Source of the DNA: Streptosporangiaceae bacterium
Lineage (GTDB): Bacteria; Actinomycetota; Actinomycetes; Streptosporangiales; Streptosporangiaceae
Direction of reading: 5' to 3'
Assembly: GCA_025964695.1 (NCBI GenBank)
Contig: JAOPYK010000309.1
Coordinates: 62,001 to 126,000 of the forward strand
DNA length: 64,000 nucleotides
Position 1 is the first letter of the stretch, and every line of letters starts with the position of its first letter. A program made the translations under genes and the position numbers. The notes below the pieces were generated by a model that saw only the letters and a list, made by a program, of their open reading frames with translations, had not been told where the DNA came from and did no database searches. This document shows positions 52,991-64,000 of the stretch, piece by piece.

Positions 52991-54034
52991 ATGCGACTGC
53001 CGGGTCACGTCCGGGTCGGCGTCATCGCTCTGGTCCTGGCGACCGCGATGGCGATCCCGACTCTGCCCTCGGCGGCCTCCGCCCCGTCCGAGCCCGTGGA
53101 CCCCGCCACGGATCCCGCCGCCCGGCCGCCCGCCGGGCCGCGGAGCGAGAACATCCCCACCTACGACGCGGTGCTCACCGTCCGGACCGACGGGGTCCTG
53201 CACGTCCACGAGACCATCACCTACGACTTCGGCGACTCGAGGGGCTACGGCATCGTGCGCACGGTCCCGTACCGGATCAAGAACCGGCTGTACGGCATCG
53301 GAGGCGTGCGCGCCAGCAGTTCCACGGGCGCCTCCGCCAAGGTCCGGACCGCCAAGTTCCTGCACGAACTGCGAATCAGCGTCGGCGATGAGGGAAAGCC
53401 GGTCGGCGGCCTTCAGGCGTACGTCCTCGACTACGACGTCACCGGTGCGCTCACCCCTTACCGTGGCCGCGACGAGCTCGCCTGGGACGCTCTGGGCACC
53501 GGCTGGGGCGTGCCCATCGACGACGCGGCGGTCCGGGTGGTGTCTCCGGTGCCGCTGGCCGGCGCCGACTGCGCGGCGGGGCGACCCGGCGACACGGGCC
53601 GCTGCGGGGCGACCAGGGGACGCAGGCACTCGGTCGAGTTCACCCAGTCCGGACTGCAGCCACACGAGGGAATGATGATCCGGATCGCGCTGCCCGAGGG
53701 GATCATCCGGGTGCCGCCGCCGCGCTACGCCCCGGCGCACTTCCGCGGCTCGGTGGCGGGATCATGGGCGCTGATCGCCGGATTGCTGCTTGCGGCGCTG
53801 GTCTGGCTGTGCCGCCGAGTGCTGGCCGGCCGCGGTCTGGTCCTGATGGGTGGAACGTTTCTGCTGGCCGCAGGTGTTGTCGCGGTGTCGTGGGACCTGG
53901 CCGACGACATCCTGCGAGGAGGGCTCTGGGAGGCCTCGGTCGGGGACGCTGCCATGATCGGAGTAGCGGCCGCGGTTGTGGGGGCCGCGCTGATCTGGGC
54001 GGCGCGACCCTGGTCGGCACAGGGACTGCAGTGA
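52991..54034 (+). CDS. DUF2207-type membrane protein
   Basis: 347-residue protein: signal peptide (about residues 1-33), an extracytoplasmic DUF2207-like beta domain (IPTYDAVLTVRTDGVLHVHETITYDFG; TVPYR; YVLDYDVTGALTPY) and three C-terminal membrane helices (about residues 257-340). DUF2207 proteins usually carry a long cytoplasmic or GYG-rich tail, absent here. Possibly involved in envelope assembly. ATG 52991 with GGAGCG 6 nt upstream; an ATG 15 nt earlier is in frame. Confidence 0.8.
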   Translation: MRLPGHVRVGVIALVLATAMAIPTLPSAASAPSEPVDPATDPAARPPAGPRSENIPTYDAVLTVRTDGVLHVHETITYDFGDSRGYGIVRTVPYRIKNRLYGIGGVRASSSTGASAKVRTAKFLHELRISVGDEGKPVGGLQAYVLDYDVTGALTPYRGRDELAWDALGTGWGVPIDDAAVRVVSPVPLAGADCAAGRPGDTGRCGATRGRRHSVEFTQSGLQPHEGMMIRIALPEGIIRVPPPRYAPAHFRGSVAGSWALIAGLLLAALVWLCRRVLAGRGLVLMGGTFLLAAGVVAVSWDLADDILRGGLWEASVGDAAMIGVAAAVVGAALIWAARPWSAQGLQ

Positions 54035-54124
54035 CCGGATTTCCGGAACTTTCCGGGCGATCGGCATAGAGTTGGGCTTGGACCGCCCTGCCGGTGAACC
54101 GAACCGGCCCGGCGGTCATCTCTA

Positions 54125-54147
54125 GTAGTAGGGGCTCTCCCTACTAC
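54125..54147 (+). other. 5'-leader hairpin of wecA
   Basis: GTAGTAGGG-GCTCT-CCCTACTAC is a perfect 9-bp stem with a 5-nt loop, ending 33 nt before the wecA start. It could be the upstream terminator or a translational control element. Confidence 0.55.
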
Positions 54148-54180
54148 CGGGAGGGCATCCGAAAGGAAGGTGGGGAGAGC

Positions 54181-55371
54181 GTGCGCGAATATCTGCTCAC
54201 CATCCTCGCCGCCGCCGTCATCACCTATCTGATGACCCCGGCCGTGCGCAGGTTCGCCATCTGGTTCGGCGCGATGACCGAGGTACGCGCCCGGGACGTG
54301 CACGCGATCCCTACCCCCAGGCTGGGCGGCCTGGCCATGTTCTTCGGGATGGTCGGCGCGCTGGTGGTCGCCGCCCGGCTGCCCAGGATGAGCGAGATCT
54401 TCACTTCCCGCAGCTCCAGCGGGGTCGGGATCGGGCTGCTGCTGGCCGGCGGGCTGATCACGCTGATCGGCATCGCCGACGACAAGTGGGAGATCGACGC
54501 GCTCACCAAGTTCGCCGGTCAGGTCGCCGCCGCGGGTCTGCTGATCATGAACGGTGTGCAGCTCTTCTGGATCCCGCTGCCGAGTGGGATCCTGATCCTG
54601 CCGCCGGAGCTCGGAGTTCCGCTCACCGTGATCATCATCGTGGCCACGATCAACGCAGTGAACTTCATCGACGGACTGGACGGGCTCGCCGCCGGCACCG
54701 TTGGCATCGCCGCGGTGGCCCTGTTCAGCTACGCCTACCTGCTGTCCGACTCCGTCGGCGTGGACCTGCTGACCTGGCCCACGCTCATCACGGCGATCCT
54801 GGTGGGGATGTGCGTGGGTTTCCTGCCGCACAACTTCAACCCGGCGCGGATCTTCATGGGCGACACCGGGTCGATGCTCATCGGCCTGATGCTCTCCGCC
54901 TCCACGATCATGCTGACCGGGCAGTTCGACTCCTCGCTCGTCGGGTCCTACAAGCTGTTCCCGGTCTTCGTGCCGTTGCTGCTGGTCCCCGCGGTGGTCG
55001 CCATCCCGTTCATGGACATGCTGCTCGCGGTCTGGCGCCGCACCAACCAGGGCAAGTCCCCGTTCGCCCCGGACAAGCTGCACCTGCACCATCGGCTGCT
55101 CGAGCTCGGGCACTCCCACCGCCGGGCCGTGCTGATCATGTACTTCTGGGTCGGGCTGCTCGCCTCCTGCGTGATCGAGCTCGCCCTGGCCAAGCCGATC
55201 GCCAAGGCGCTGCACGTGACCACGGCGATGACCCTCACGGTGTCGGTCGCCGCGACCGTCCTGGTCGGGGTCACCGGGGTGGTCGCGATGATCGCGATTC
55301 CGAGGCTGCGCCGTCCGCCGCCCGTGCCGCCCGCGACCCCCGCCGAACGGCCCCGCGAAGCAGTCTCCTAA
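54181..55371 (+). CDS. wecA: Undecaprenyl-phosphate HexNAc-1-phosphate transferase (WecA/TagO-like)
   Basis: 396-residue polytopic enzyme (about 11 membrane helices) that transfers a sugar-1-phosphate from UDP-sugar to a polyprenyl phosphate. In mycobacteria the equivalent starts arabinogalactan; here a wall teichoic-type or other glycan is possible. Motifs: DVHAIPTPRLGGLAMF, FIDGLDGLAAG, HNFNPARIFMGDTGSM and a C-terminal HLHHRLLELGHSHR. GTG 54181 behind GGGGAG. It immediately precedes the atp operon, as rfe does in M. tuberculosis. Confidence 0.93.
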   Translation: MREYLLTILAAAVITYLMTPAVRRFAIWFGAMTEVRARDVHAIPTPRLGGLAMFFGMVGALVVAARLPRMSEIFTSRSSSGVGIGLLLAGGLITLIGIADDKWEIDALTKFAGQVAAAGLLIMNGVQLFWIPLPSGILILPPELGVPLTVIIIVATINAVNFIDGLDGLAAGTVGIAAVALFSYAYLLSDSVGVDLLTWPTLITAILVGMCVGFLPHNFNPARIFMGDTGSMLIGLMLSASTIMLTGQFDSSLVGSYKLFPVFVPLLLVPAVVAIPFMDMLLAVWRRTNQGKSPFAPDKLHLHHRLLELGHSHRRAVLIMYFWVGLLASCVIELALAKPIAKALHVTTAMTLTVSVAATVLVGVTGVVAMIAIPRLRRPPPVPPATPAERPREAVS

Positions 55372-55377
55372 CGCCCT

Positions 55378-55411
55378 CCCGGCGGCCTCCGAGCGCCCTC
55401 CGAGCGCCGGG
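55378..55411 (+). terminator. Hairpin with an 11-bp tandem duplication after wecA
   Basis: CCCGGCG (55378-55384) pairs with CGCCGGG (55405-55411). The 20-nt loop region contains two exact tandem copies of CCTCCGAGCGC (55386-55396 and 55397-55407). It starts 7 nt after the wecA stop. Confidence 0.55.
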
Positions 55412-55466
55412 CGAAGGCCGTATCCCGAACGTGAACTGGGGCAACGTCCGGCTACGTGACAAGTAA

Positions 55467-55495
55467 TTGCAAGCCCTCTAAGTGCTTGTGATACG
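55467..55495 (+). promoter_or_regulatory. Probable promoter of the atp operon
   Basis: TTGCAA (55467-55472), a 17-nt spacer and GATACG (55490-55495), about 48 nt before the atpI start. An imperfect inverted repeat, GCTTGTGATACG...CACGAACAAGC, overlaps the -10 and could bind a regulator. Confidence 0.45.
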
Positions 55496-55542
55496 TTTCA
55501 CGAACAAGCCCCGAACACCAATAGTGACCAAACGGAGCCCAC

Positions 55543-55983
55543 ATGGAGTCCTCCGACGCCCGGATTCTCCGCGGCGCCGCGATCCCCACTGGCCTGGTCG
55601 GCGTGGCGGCTGTCGTGATCAGCCTGCTGACGGCAGGGTCCAAGGGTGCCCTGGGAGCCGCGATCGGCGCCGCAGTGGTGATCCTATTCTTCACCATCAG
55701 CGTGGTCGTGGTGACCTATACGGCAAAGATCTCGCCGCAGACGATGATGATGGCCGCCCTGCTGAGCTATGCCGTGAAGTTCATCGTCGTGCTGAGCATG
55801 GTCATCGCTCTCCGCGACGTCACTTTCTGGAGTCCCAAGGCGTTCGCCTGGACCGTCGTCGCGCTGACACTTGTGTGGATCATGGGCGAGACCAGGGCGT
55901 CCCTCCAGGTCAGAGTAATCGAGCTGGCGCCGGGTAAAGAGCCCGCAAAGTCCGCAGGTCGTCCGGTCGATTCGGATTCGTGA
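55543..55983 (+). CDS. atpI: ATP synthase accessory protein AtpI-like
   Basis: 146-residue protein with four membrane helices (about residues 14-31, 37-58, 69-88, 96-115) and a short hydrophilic tail. It occupies the position of M. tuberculosis Rv1303 and the Streptomyces atpI. AtpI-type proteins are thought to aid c-ring assembly or ion supply. ATG start with a weak ribosome site (CGGAG at about 6 nt). First gene after the predicted atp promoter. Confidence 0.85.
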   Translation: MESSDARILRGAAIPTGLVGVAAVVISLLTAGSKGALGAAIGAAVVILFFTISVVVVTYTAKISPQTMMMAALLSYAVKFIVVLSMVIALRDVTFWSPKAFAWTVVALTLVWIMGETRASLQVRVIELAPGKEPAKSAGRPVDSDS

Positions 55984-56028
55984 TGGCAGTGGACTACTCC
56001 AATATGACCACGCGGGAGGTGGCCTGCT

Positions 56029-56262
56029 ATGGTCCGGTCAACGAAGTACGAGGACGGGCGTTGGCCCGACGAAGCAGAGAACCGCGCCTTCAGCAACGCC
56101 GCGTCGGCGGCCCCGGCCACCATTCTGGCGGGGATGCTGGTGTACGGCGGTGCGGGCTGGCTGCTCAGTCGTTGGCTGCACATCCCGGCGCTCCTTCCGG
56201 TCGGGCTGGTGCTAGGCCTCGTCTTCGGCTTCTACCTGGTCTACGTCCGCTACGGCCGCTGA
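56029..56262 (+). CDS. AtpZ/AtpI-family small membrane protein
   Basis: 77-residue protein: a charged N-terminus, then two membrane helices joined by a short loop (ILAGMLVYGGAGWLLSRWL and a second containing VGLVLGLVFGFYLVYV), the F0F1 gene-1/AtpZ pattern. GGGAGGT lies 8 nt before ATG. In most operons an AtpZ-like gene precedes AtpI; here it follows. Confidence 0.85.
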   Translation: MVRSTKYEDGRWPDEAENRAFSNAASAAPATILAGMLVYGGAGWLLSRWLHIPALLPVGLVLGLVFGFYLVYVRYGR

Positions 56263-56344
56263 GCGCGCCGAGCGGGGCCGTAGCCCACCGAGACGACAGC
56301 AAGGTTGCCGCCTTGATGAGCTACGACTGCGAAAGGATCGCCGC

Positions 56345-57133
56345 GTGAGTGCGCCGCACGTCCTCGCCAAGAATTTCGAGGGTCCCGGACTCGGGCTGTT
56401 CGAGTGGAAGCCCATGTTCCACATCGGGCCGTTCGCCGTGGCCAAGCCGATCGTCCTGGTCCTCGTGGTGATGGCCGTCGTCATCGGTTTCTTCTGGTCC
56501 GCCTTCGCCAAACCGAAGCTGGTGCCCCGGGGCGTCCAGAACGTCGGCGAGGTCGCCCTGCTGTTCGTCCGCGACCAGATCGCCCGGCCGATGCTCGGCA
56601 AGGACGGCGACCGGTGGATGCCGCTGCTCGTACCGCTCTTCTTCTTCGTGTGGGTCGGCAACCTGATGTCGGTGGTCCCGGTCGCGCAGTTCCCGGTGAA
56701 CTCGCGGATCGCCTTCCCCGCGGTGCTCGCGGGCGGGATCTGGCTGACCATGCTGATCCTCGGCATCAAGCACCAGGGCCCCATCGGATATTTCAAGAAC
56801 ATGATGTTCCCGCCCGGGCTGCCGAAGTGGATCTACATCCTGCTGGCCCCGATCGAGCTGGTCTCGACCGTGCTGGTGCGGCCGTTCACCCACGCGGTCC
56901 GGCTCTTCGCGAACATGTTCGCCGGCCACCTGCTGGTCGCGCTGTTCTCGCTGGTGGCCTTCCACTTCCTGTGGGAGAAGGTGACCCCCCTCGGTGTGCC
57001 CGTCGGCATCCTCGGGGTGGTCTTCACCATCATCATGACCGCATTCGAGCTCTTCGTGCAGGCCGTGCAGGCCTACGTCTTCACCCTGCTGGCCGCCTTC
57101 TACATCAGCAGCGGCCTGCACGCCGAGCACTGA
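56345..57133 (+). CDS. atpB: ATP synthase F0 subunit a
   Basis: 262-residue membrane stator subunit with the proton half-channels. The essential Arg is 186, in THAVRLFANMFAGH, facing the c-ring; the C-terminal ELFVQAVQAYVFTLL helix is typical. GTG start with GAAAGG about 9 nt upstream. Confidence 0.95.
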   Translation: MSAPHVLAKNFEGPGLGLFEWKPMFHIGPFAVAKPIVLVLVVMAVVIGFFWSAFAKPKLVPRGVQNVGEVALLFVRDQIARPMLGKDGDRWMPLLVPLFFFVWVGNLMSVVPVAQFPVNSRIAFPAVLAGGIWLTMLILGIKHQGPIGYFKNMMFPPGLPKWIYILLAPIELVSTVLVRPFTHAVRLFANMFAGHLLVALFSLVAFHFLWEKVTPLGVPVGILGVVFTIIMTAFELFVQAVQAYVFTLLAAFYISSGLHAEH

Positions 57134-57191
57134 GACCCCGACCGAGTACCACCACGACCTGACCGGTGGGAATTCCATCGGCCGACCGTAA

Positions 57192-57446
<255 letters not shown>

Positions 57447-57481
57447 TCAATGACCCCATCTGACAGAAGGGTGTCCACGCC

Positions 57482-58054
57482 ATGAGCCTGGCCGCACACG
57501 CTGTGGGGTTGCTGGCCTCGGGAGCCCAGAAGAACCCGAACCCGCTATTCCCCGACCCCGCCGAACTGATCTTCGGCACCTTCGCCTTCCTCGTCGTTCT
57601 GTTCGTGCTGGGCAAGATTCTGGTGCCCCGCATCCAGCAGCAGCTCGAAGAGCGCACCGAAGCCATCGAAGGCGGGCTGCGGCACGCCGAGGAGGCACAG
57701 GCCGAGGCCAAGAAGGCGCTCGAGCAGTACCGGGCCAAGCTGGCCGAGGCGCGGCACGAGGCGTCCCGGATGCGGGAGGAGGCTCGCGAGCAGGGTGCCC
57801 AGATCATCGCCGAGATGCGTGAGCAGGCCGAGGCCAACGCCCGTCGCATCGTCGAGTCGGCGCACGCGCAGATCGAGGGCGAGCGCCAGCAGGCGCTCAA
57901 CCAGCTCCGCGCTGAGATCGGCACGCTGGCGGTCGAGCTGGCCGGCCGTGTCGTGGGCGAGTCCCTTGAGGACGAGGCCCGGCGCCGCCGTACCGTCGAC
58001 CGCTTCCTCGAGGAACTCGAGGACCGTGCCCGCACGGAGCAGGTCGCACCATGA
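57482..58054 (+). CDS. atpF: ATP synthase F0 subunit b
   Basis: 190-residue peripheral stalk subunit: one N-terminal membrane helix (about residues 30-47) and a long charged coiled coil (heptad A/E/K/R-rich) dimerising toward delta. ATG start; the stop overlaps atpH by 4 nt. Confidence 0.95.
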   Translation: MSLAAHAVGLLASGAQKNPNPLFPDPAELIFGTFAFLVVLFVLGKILVPRIQQQLEERTEAIEGGLRHAEEAQAEAKKALEQYRAKLAEARHEASRMREEAREQGAQIIAEMREQAEANARRIVESAHAQIEGERQQALNQLRAEIGTLAVELAGRVVGESLEDEARRRRTVDRFLEELEDRARTEQVAP

Positions 58055-58863
58055 GCGGTGCGATCAGCAGGGCCTCGATGGCCGAGGCGCAGGAGCGTCT
58101 CGACGCCGTCCTGCCCTCGGCGGATCTGACCACGCTGGGCGCCGACCTGTTCGCGGTGCTGCACCTGATCGGTCGCGAGCATGGGCTGCGTCGCGCACTG
58201 ACCGACCCCTCCCGGTCGGGCGAGGACAAGGCACAGCTCATCCGGATCCTGCTCGAGGGCAAGATCTCCGAGCCGGCGATCGAGCTGGTCGCACACGTCG
58301 TACGGCTGCGCTGGACGCGGCCGAGCGAGCTGACCGACGCGATCGAGAGGCTCGCGGTGGCCGCCGAGGCCGCCCGGGCGGAGGCCGAAGGCAAGCTGGA
58401 CGACCTGGAGGACGAGCTGTTCCGGTTCTCCAGGATCATCGAGCGGGAGCCGCAGCTGCGCGGCGCCCTGGCCGGCCCCGGCATTCCGGCCGAACGTAAG
58501 AGCGGTCTGGTCGCCACCCTCCTCGAGGGCAAAGTGACACCGTCCGCACTCCGGCTGGTCACCGAGGTCGTCATCGACCCGCGGGGACGTAGCCTGGAGC
58601 GTGGACTGGCCGAATACGGACGGCTCGTGGCGGAGCGGCGCAGCCGCCTCGTCGCTCTGGTGCGGACCGCTGTCGTCCTCTCCGAGGAGCAGCGCACCCG
58701 GCTGGCCGCGGCACTGTCCGCGACTTACGGACATGACGTACATCTGAATGTAGAACTCGATCCCGCGGTCATGGGTGGCTTGTCCATCCAGATCCGGGAC
58801 GAGGCAATCGACGGCACGATCGCCGGGCGGCTGGATGACGCCCGCCGGCGACTCGCGAGCTGA
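58051..58863 (+). CDS. atpH: ATP synthase F1 subunit delta
   Basis: 270-residue delta (OSCP) subunit, longer than the 177 residues of E. coli but normal for actinobacteria. The C-terminal signature ([13 protein letters not shown]-like, [14 protein letters not shown]) contacts the alpha N-termini. Start overlaps atpF (ATGA). Confidence 0.95.
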   Translation: MSGAISRASMAEAQERLDAVLPSADLTTLGADLFAVLHLIGREHGLRRALTDPSRSGEDKAQLIRILLEGKISEPAIELVAHVVRLRWTRPSELTDAIERLAVAAEAARAEAEGKLDDLEDELFRFSRIIEREPQLRGALAGPGIPAERKSGLVATLLEGKVTPSALRLVTEVVIDPRGRSLERGLAEYGRLVAERRSRLVALVRTAVVLSEEQRTRLAAALSATYGHDVHLNVELDPAVMGGLSIQIRDEAIDGTIAGRLDDARRRLAS

Positions 58864-58882
58864 AAAGCCGAAGAGAGGAATC

Positions 58883-60520
58883 ATGGCGGAGCTGACGATC
58901 CGTCCGGATGAGATCCGGACCGCGCTGGAGCGCTTCGTCCAGTCGTACGAGCCCGAAGCGGCCGCGCGCGAGGAGGTCGGCACCGTTGTCGATTCCGGCG
59001 ACGGGATCGCCCACGTCGAGGGCCTGCCCTCGGCGATGGCGAACGAGCTCCTCGAATTCGAGGACGGCACGCGTGGCCTGGCTCTGAACCTGGACGTACG
59101 TGAGATCGGCGCGGTTGTCCTGGGTGACTTCAGCAAGATCGAGGAGGGCCAGCGGGTCCGCCGGACGGGCGAGGTCCTGTCCGCGCCCGTCGGCGACGGC
59201 TTCCTCGGTCGTGTTGTGGACTCACTGGGCAACCCGCTGGACGGTAAGGGCCCCATCGAGGCTGAGGGGCGCCGCGTACTCGAGCTGCAGGCGCCAACCG
59301 TGGTGCAGCGGCAGTCGGTCAAGGAGCCGCTGCAGACCGGCATCAAGGCGATCGACGCGATGACGCCGATCGGCCGGGGCCAGCGGCAGCTGATCATCGG
59401 TGACCGGCAGACCGGTAAGACCACCATCGCGGTCGACACGATCATCAACCAGAAGCAGAACTGGGAGTCGGGCGACCCGGCGAAGCAGGTGCGCTGCATC
59501 TACGTCGCGATCGGCCAGAAGGGCTCCACGATCGCGGCGGTGCGCGGCACCCTAGAAGAGGCCGGCGCGCTGGAGTACACCACGATCGTGGCCGCTCCCG
59601 CCTCCGACCCCGCGGGGTACAAGTACATCGCCCCGTACACCGGTTCCGCGATCGGCCAGCACTGGATGTACCAGGGCAAGCACGTCCTGATCATCTTCGA
59701 CGACCTGTCGAAGCAGGCCGAGGCTTACCGCGCCGTATCGCTGCTGCTGCGTCGTCCGCCGGGCCGTGAGGCCTACCCCGGTGACGTGTTCTACCTGCAC
59801 TCCCGTCTGCTGGAGCGGTGCGCGAAGCTGTCCGACGACCTCGGCGCCGGCTCGATGACGGGTCTCCCGATCATCGAGACCAAGGGCAACGACGTGTCGG
59901 CGTACATCCCGACCAACGTCATCTCCATCACCGACGGTCAGTGCTTCCTGGAGACCGACCTGTTCAACCAGGGCGTCCGGCCGGCCATCAACGTCGGTGT
60001 CTCGGTCTCCCGGGTGGGTGGTTCCGCGCAGGTCAAGGCGATGCGCAAGGTGGCCGGTACCCTCCGGCTGTCGCTGTCGCAGTACCGAGACCTGGAGGCG
60101 TTCGCCGCCTTCGCGTCCGACCTCGATGCCGCGTCGCGGGCCCAGCTCGAGCGCGGTGCCCGGCTGGTCGAGCTGCTCAAGCAGCCGCAGTACCATCCGT
60201 TCCCGGTCGAGAAGCAGGTCGTCTCGGTCTGGGCGGGCACCTCTGGTGAGCTCGACGACGTACCCGTCGAGGACATCAGGCGATTCGAGTCCGAGTTCCT
60301 GGACTACCTCGAGCACAACCGGTCAGGGATCCTGCAGGGGATCCGCGAGACCGGTGAGCTCTCCGACGACGCTCTGACCTCCCTCAAGGACGCCGTCACG
60401 GAGTTCAAGAAGGGGTTCCAGACCTCGGCCGGCACCTTCCTCGGTGAGGACGAGGCCGTCGAGGCGCTCGAGGACGAGGACGTCGAGCAGGAGACGATCA
60501 CTCGAGTCAAGAAGAGCTGA
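58883..60520 (+). CDS. atpA: ATP synthase F1 subunit alpha
   Basis: 545-residue non-catalytic nucleotide-binding subunit. P-loop GDRQTGKT with Lys179; the [16 protein letters not shown]-type region and a C-terminal extension of about 30 acidic residues beyond E. coli length. A similar extension in mycobacteria suppresses ATP hydrolysis. ATG 58883 after AGAGAGGA. Confidence 0.96.
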   Translation: MAELTIRPDEIRTALERFVQSYEPEAAAREEVGTVVDSGDGIAHVEGLPSAMANELLEFEDGTRGLALNLDVREIGAVVLGDFSKIEEGQRVRRTGEVLSAPVGDGFLGRVVDSLGNPLDGKGPIEAEGRRVLELQAPTVVQRQSVKEPLQTGIKAIDAMTPIGRGQRQLIIGDRQTGKTTIAVDTIINQKQNWESGDPAKQVRCIYVAIGQKGSTIAAVRGTLEEAGALEYTTIVAAPASDPAGYKYIAPYTGSAIGQHWMYQGKHVLIIFDDLSKQAEAYRAVSLLLRRPPGREAYPGDVFYLHSRLLERCAKLSDDLGAGSMTGLPIIETKGNDVSAYIPTNVISITDGQCFLETDLFNQGVRPAINVGVSVSRVGGSAQVKAMRKVAGTLRLSLSQYRDLEAFAAFASDLDAASRAQLERGARLVELLKQPQYHPFPVEKQVVSVWAGTSGELDDVPVEDIRRFESEFLDYLEHNRSGILQGIRETGELSDDALTSLKDAVTEFKKGFQTSAGTFLGEDEAVEALEDEDVEQETITRVKKS

Positions 60521-60526
60521 TCGGCG

Positions 60527-62879
<2,353 letters not shown>

Positions 62880-62883
62880 GTTC

Positions 62884-62960
62884 GATCCGGTGGGCCGCGT
62901 ACGCCCCGGCTCACCGGATCGGCTCCATCGCAGGACGCCGGTGGCGGGGTTGTCCCGCCA
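62884..62960 (+). other. Two consecutive hairpins between atpD and atpC
   Basis: GATCCGGTG (62884-62892) pairs with CACCGGATC (62912-62920), with an inner GGGC/GCCC. TGGCGGG (62942-62948) pairs with CCCGCCA (62954-62960). This is the only structured gap (99 nt) inside the F1 genes and may reduce or process the distal epsilon message. Confidence 0.65.
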
Positions 62961-62978
62961 GGGGGTCGGAGGTAGTGA

Positions 62979-63365
62979 GTGGGAAAGCTGAAGGTCGGGC
63001 TCGTCTCACCGGAGCGTGAGCTCTGGGCAGGCGAGGCAGATCATGTGATCGCCCAGACCATCGTGGGTTCGATGGGCATCCTGCCCGGTCACGCGCCGGT
63101 CCTCGGTGTGCTCGTGGACGGCAGTGTCGTGCGCATCAAGCCCTCCGACGGCCGGGACTGGGTGTCGGCGGTGGTCGGAGGAGGCTTCTTCTCCGTGGCC
63201 GGCGATGAGGTCTCGGTTCTCGCGGAGCGGGCCGAGCTCGGCGAGGACATCGATGTCGCGGAGGCGCGGGAGGCGCTGAGCCAGGCGCTGTCCGGAGGCG
63301 ACGACACGGCGGTGGCGGAGCGGCGCGCCCGGGCGCGGCTGCGCGCGGCCGGCGTAGAGGCTTAG
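62979..63365 (+). CDS. atpC: ATP synthase F1 subunit epsilon
   Basis: 128-residue rotor subunit: N-terminal beta sandwich (LVSPERELWAGEADHVIAQTIVGSMGILPGHAPVL) and a shortened C-terminal helical arm (residues about 90-128, with Ala/Arg-rich helices). GTG start with GGAGGT 5 nt upstream. Last atp gene. Confidence 0.95.
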   Translation: MGKLKVGLVSPERELWAGEADHVIAQTIVGSMGILPGHAPVLGVLVDGSVVRIKPSDGRDWVSAVVGGGFFSVAGDEVSVLAERAELGEDIDVAEAREALSQALSGGDDTAVAERRARARLRAAGVEA

Positions 63366-63382
63366 CAGAGGCCTGGACGGAT

Positions 63383-63841
63383 TTGGGCGAGCACCTGGCA
63401 TTGGACATCGGCGGGGTGCTCGCCGCCGTCTTTCTGGCGGCCATCCTGGTCTTCGTCGTGATGTCGGTACGCCGGTGGTTGTTCGAGCGTGGTGGCGGCA
63501 CGGTGGAGTGCAGTCTGCGGACCCTTCCGCAAGACGGTGAGGCGGGTGTGTGGCGGCTCGGTATCGGCCGCTACAAAGGCGACGAGCTGCACTGGCACCG
63601 TGTGTTCGGTTTCCGGTCGAGACCCCGGCAGGTGATCCACCGCCGGGGTCTCGTCATCTCCCATCGCCGGCTCCCCGAGGACACCGAGGCTCCCGCGCTG
63701 GTCCCGGATGCCGGGATCATCGAGGTCCACGACGGCGACCTCACCGTGGAGCTCGCGATGGGCGCCGCAGCGCTGACCGGCTTTCTGGCGTGGCTGGAGG
63801 CCGCCCCACCCGGTTTTCCGGTGGACATCTCTTCCACGTGA
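63383..63841 (+). CDS. DUF2550 membrane protein
   Basis: 152-residue protein with one N-terminal membrane helix (about residues 9-29) and a cytosolic beta-rich domain (VECSLRT, WRLGIGRYKGDELHWHRVF, RGLVISHRRLP). It matches the position and pattern of Rv1312 downstream of atpC. Function unknown. TTG start, 18 nt after the atpC stop. Confidence 0.88.
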   Translation: MGEHLALDIGGVLAAVFLAAILVFVVMSVRRWLFERGGGTVECSLRTLPQDGEAGVWRLGIGRYKGDELHWHRVFGFRSRPRQVIHRRGLVISHRRLPEDTEAPALVPDAGIIEVHDGDLTVELAMGAAALTGFLAWLEAAPPGFPVDISST

Positions 63842-63853
63842 TCCATTACCTGA

Positions 63854-64000
63854 TCAGGGAGTGGGCTGGCCCGCAGGGCTGATGATGACGTTTCCGGAGT
63901 CGGCGATCGCCCTGATCTTGTGCTGGGAGGCCGGATCGGTCGGTACGTCGATGTGCTTGTCGCCCGAGTCGGCACTGGCGTTCACCGCGTAGCTCTGGCC
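63854..64000 (-). CDS. DUF4097-type beta-repeat protein, C-terminal fragment (cut by window edge)
   Basis: The last 48 codons of a minus-strand gene that continues beyond the window: SADSGDKHIDVPTDP and AIADSGNVIISPAG match the repeated DSG turns of DUF4097/adhesin-like beta-helix proteins. It converges with the DUF2550 gene with 12 nt between. Confidence 0.7.
   Translation of the reverse strand, partial: GQSYAVNASADSGDKHIDVPTDPASQHKIRAIADSGNVIISPAGQPTP

Noticed and set aside
49679-54180. An integrative element or prophage remnant between sua5 and wecA
   Set aside because: No integrase, transposase, phage gene or flanking direct repeats were seen; only the composition and broken synteny suggest insertion.

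Overview
The window is GC-rich chromosomal DNA of a filamentous-type actinomycete, most likely of the order Streptosporangiales (the order is an inference). The signs are GTG/TTG starts, GC-ending codons, a LysX-type lysyl-tRNA synthetase/lysyl-phosphatidylglycerol synthase fusion, F420/LLM-type oxidoreductases, many regulators, and a conserved argS-related/lysA-hom-thrC-thrB-rho-rpmE-prfA-prmC-sua5-wecA-atp block that follows the gene order of Mycobacterium tuberculosis Rv1292-Rv1312.

Left part (1-35 kb) is accessory or lineage-specific. 0-9.8 kb: small catabolic-looking genes (SDR, LLM oxidoreductase, amidase, an APH-type phosphotransferase with a partner of unknown function, MBL and HAD hydrolases, an NmrA-like protein) with several clear palindromic operators; two of these match the KstR (steroid regulon) consensus. 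9.9-13.2 kb: a 1086-residue protein that looks like an SF1 helicase that has lost its ATPase motifs. 13.8-17.1 kb: lysX. 17.2-24.6 kb: four tandem paralogous membrane Ser/Thr kinases with a shared non-PASTA ectodomain. 24.7-31.3 kb: an esterase paralogous to the one at 2.1 kb, an orphan LuxR regulator, a CapD-like dehydratase plus GT4 glycosyltransferase, and a soluble histidine kinase/response regulator pair. 31.6-35.4 kb: TetR and PucR regulators and a NERD-domain membrane protein. A tRNA-Arg(CCG) gene marks the boundary.

Right part (35.6-64 kb) is the conserved core: a receiver protein, the ArgRS-like NrtL, then lysine/threonine synthesis (lysA-hom-thrC-thrB), rho, rpmE, prfA, prmC and sua5, then wecA and the complete ATP synthase operon (atpI, an AtpZ-like gene, atpBEFHAGDC) followed by a DUF2550 gene. 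Two insertions break the order shared with M. tuberculosis: a NarL-type sensor kinase/regulator pair between rho and rpmE (44.4-46.5 kb), and a 4.4-kb accessory segment between sua5 and wecA (49.7-54.1 kb). The latter carries a divergent, AT-richer second Sua5/YrdC-domain protein, a small membrane protein, two small secreted proteins, a lipoprotein and a DUF2207 membrane protein.

Most operons end in strong GC-rich hairpins without a U-tract, as is usual in actinomycetes. The best candidates for something undescribed are the ATPase-dead helicase-like protein, the four-kinase array with its ectodomain family, and the low-GC YrdC/membrane-protein pair beside sua5. No CRISPR array, prophage, transposase or integrase was seen.
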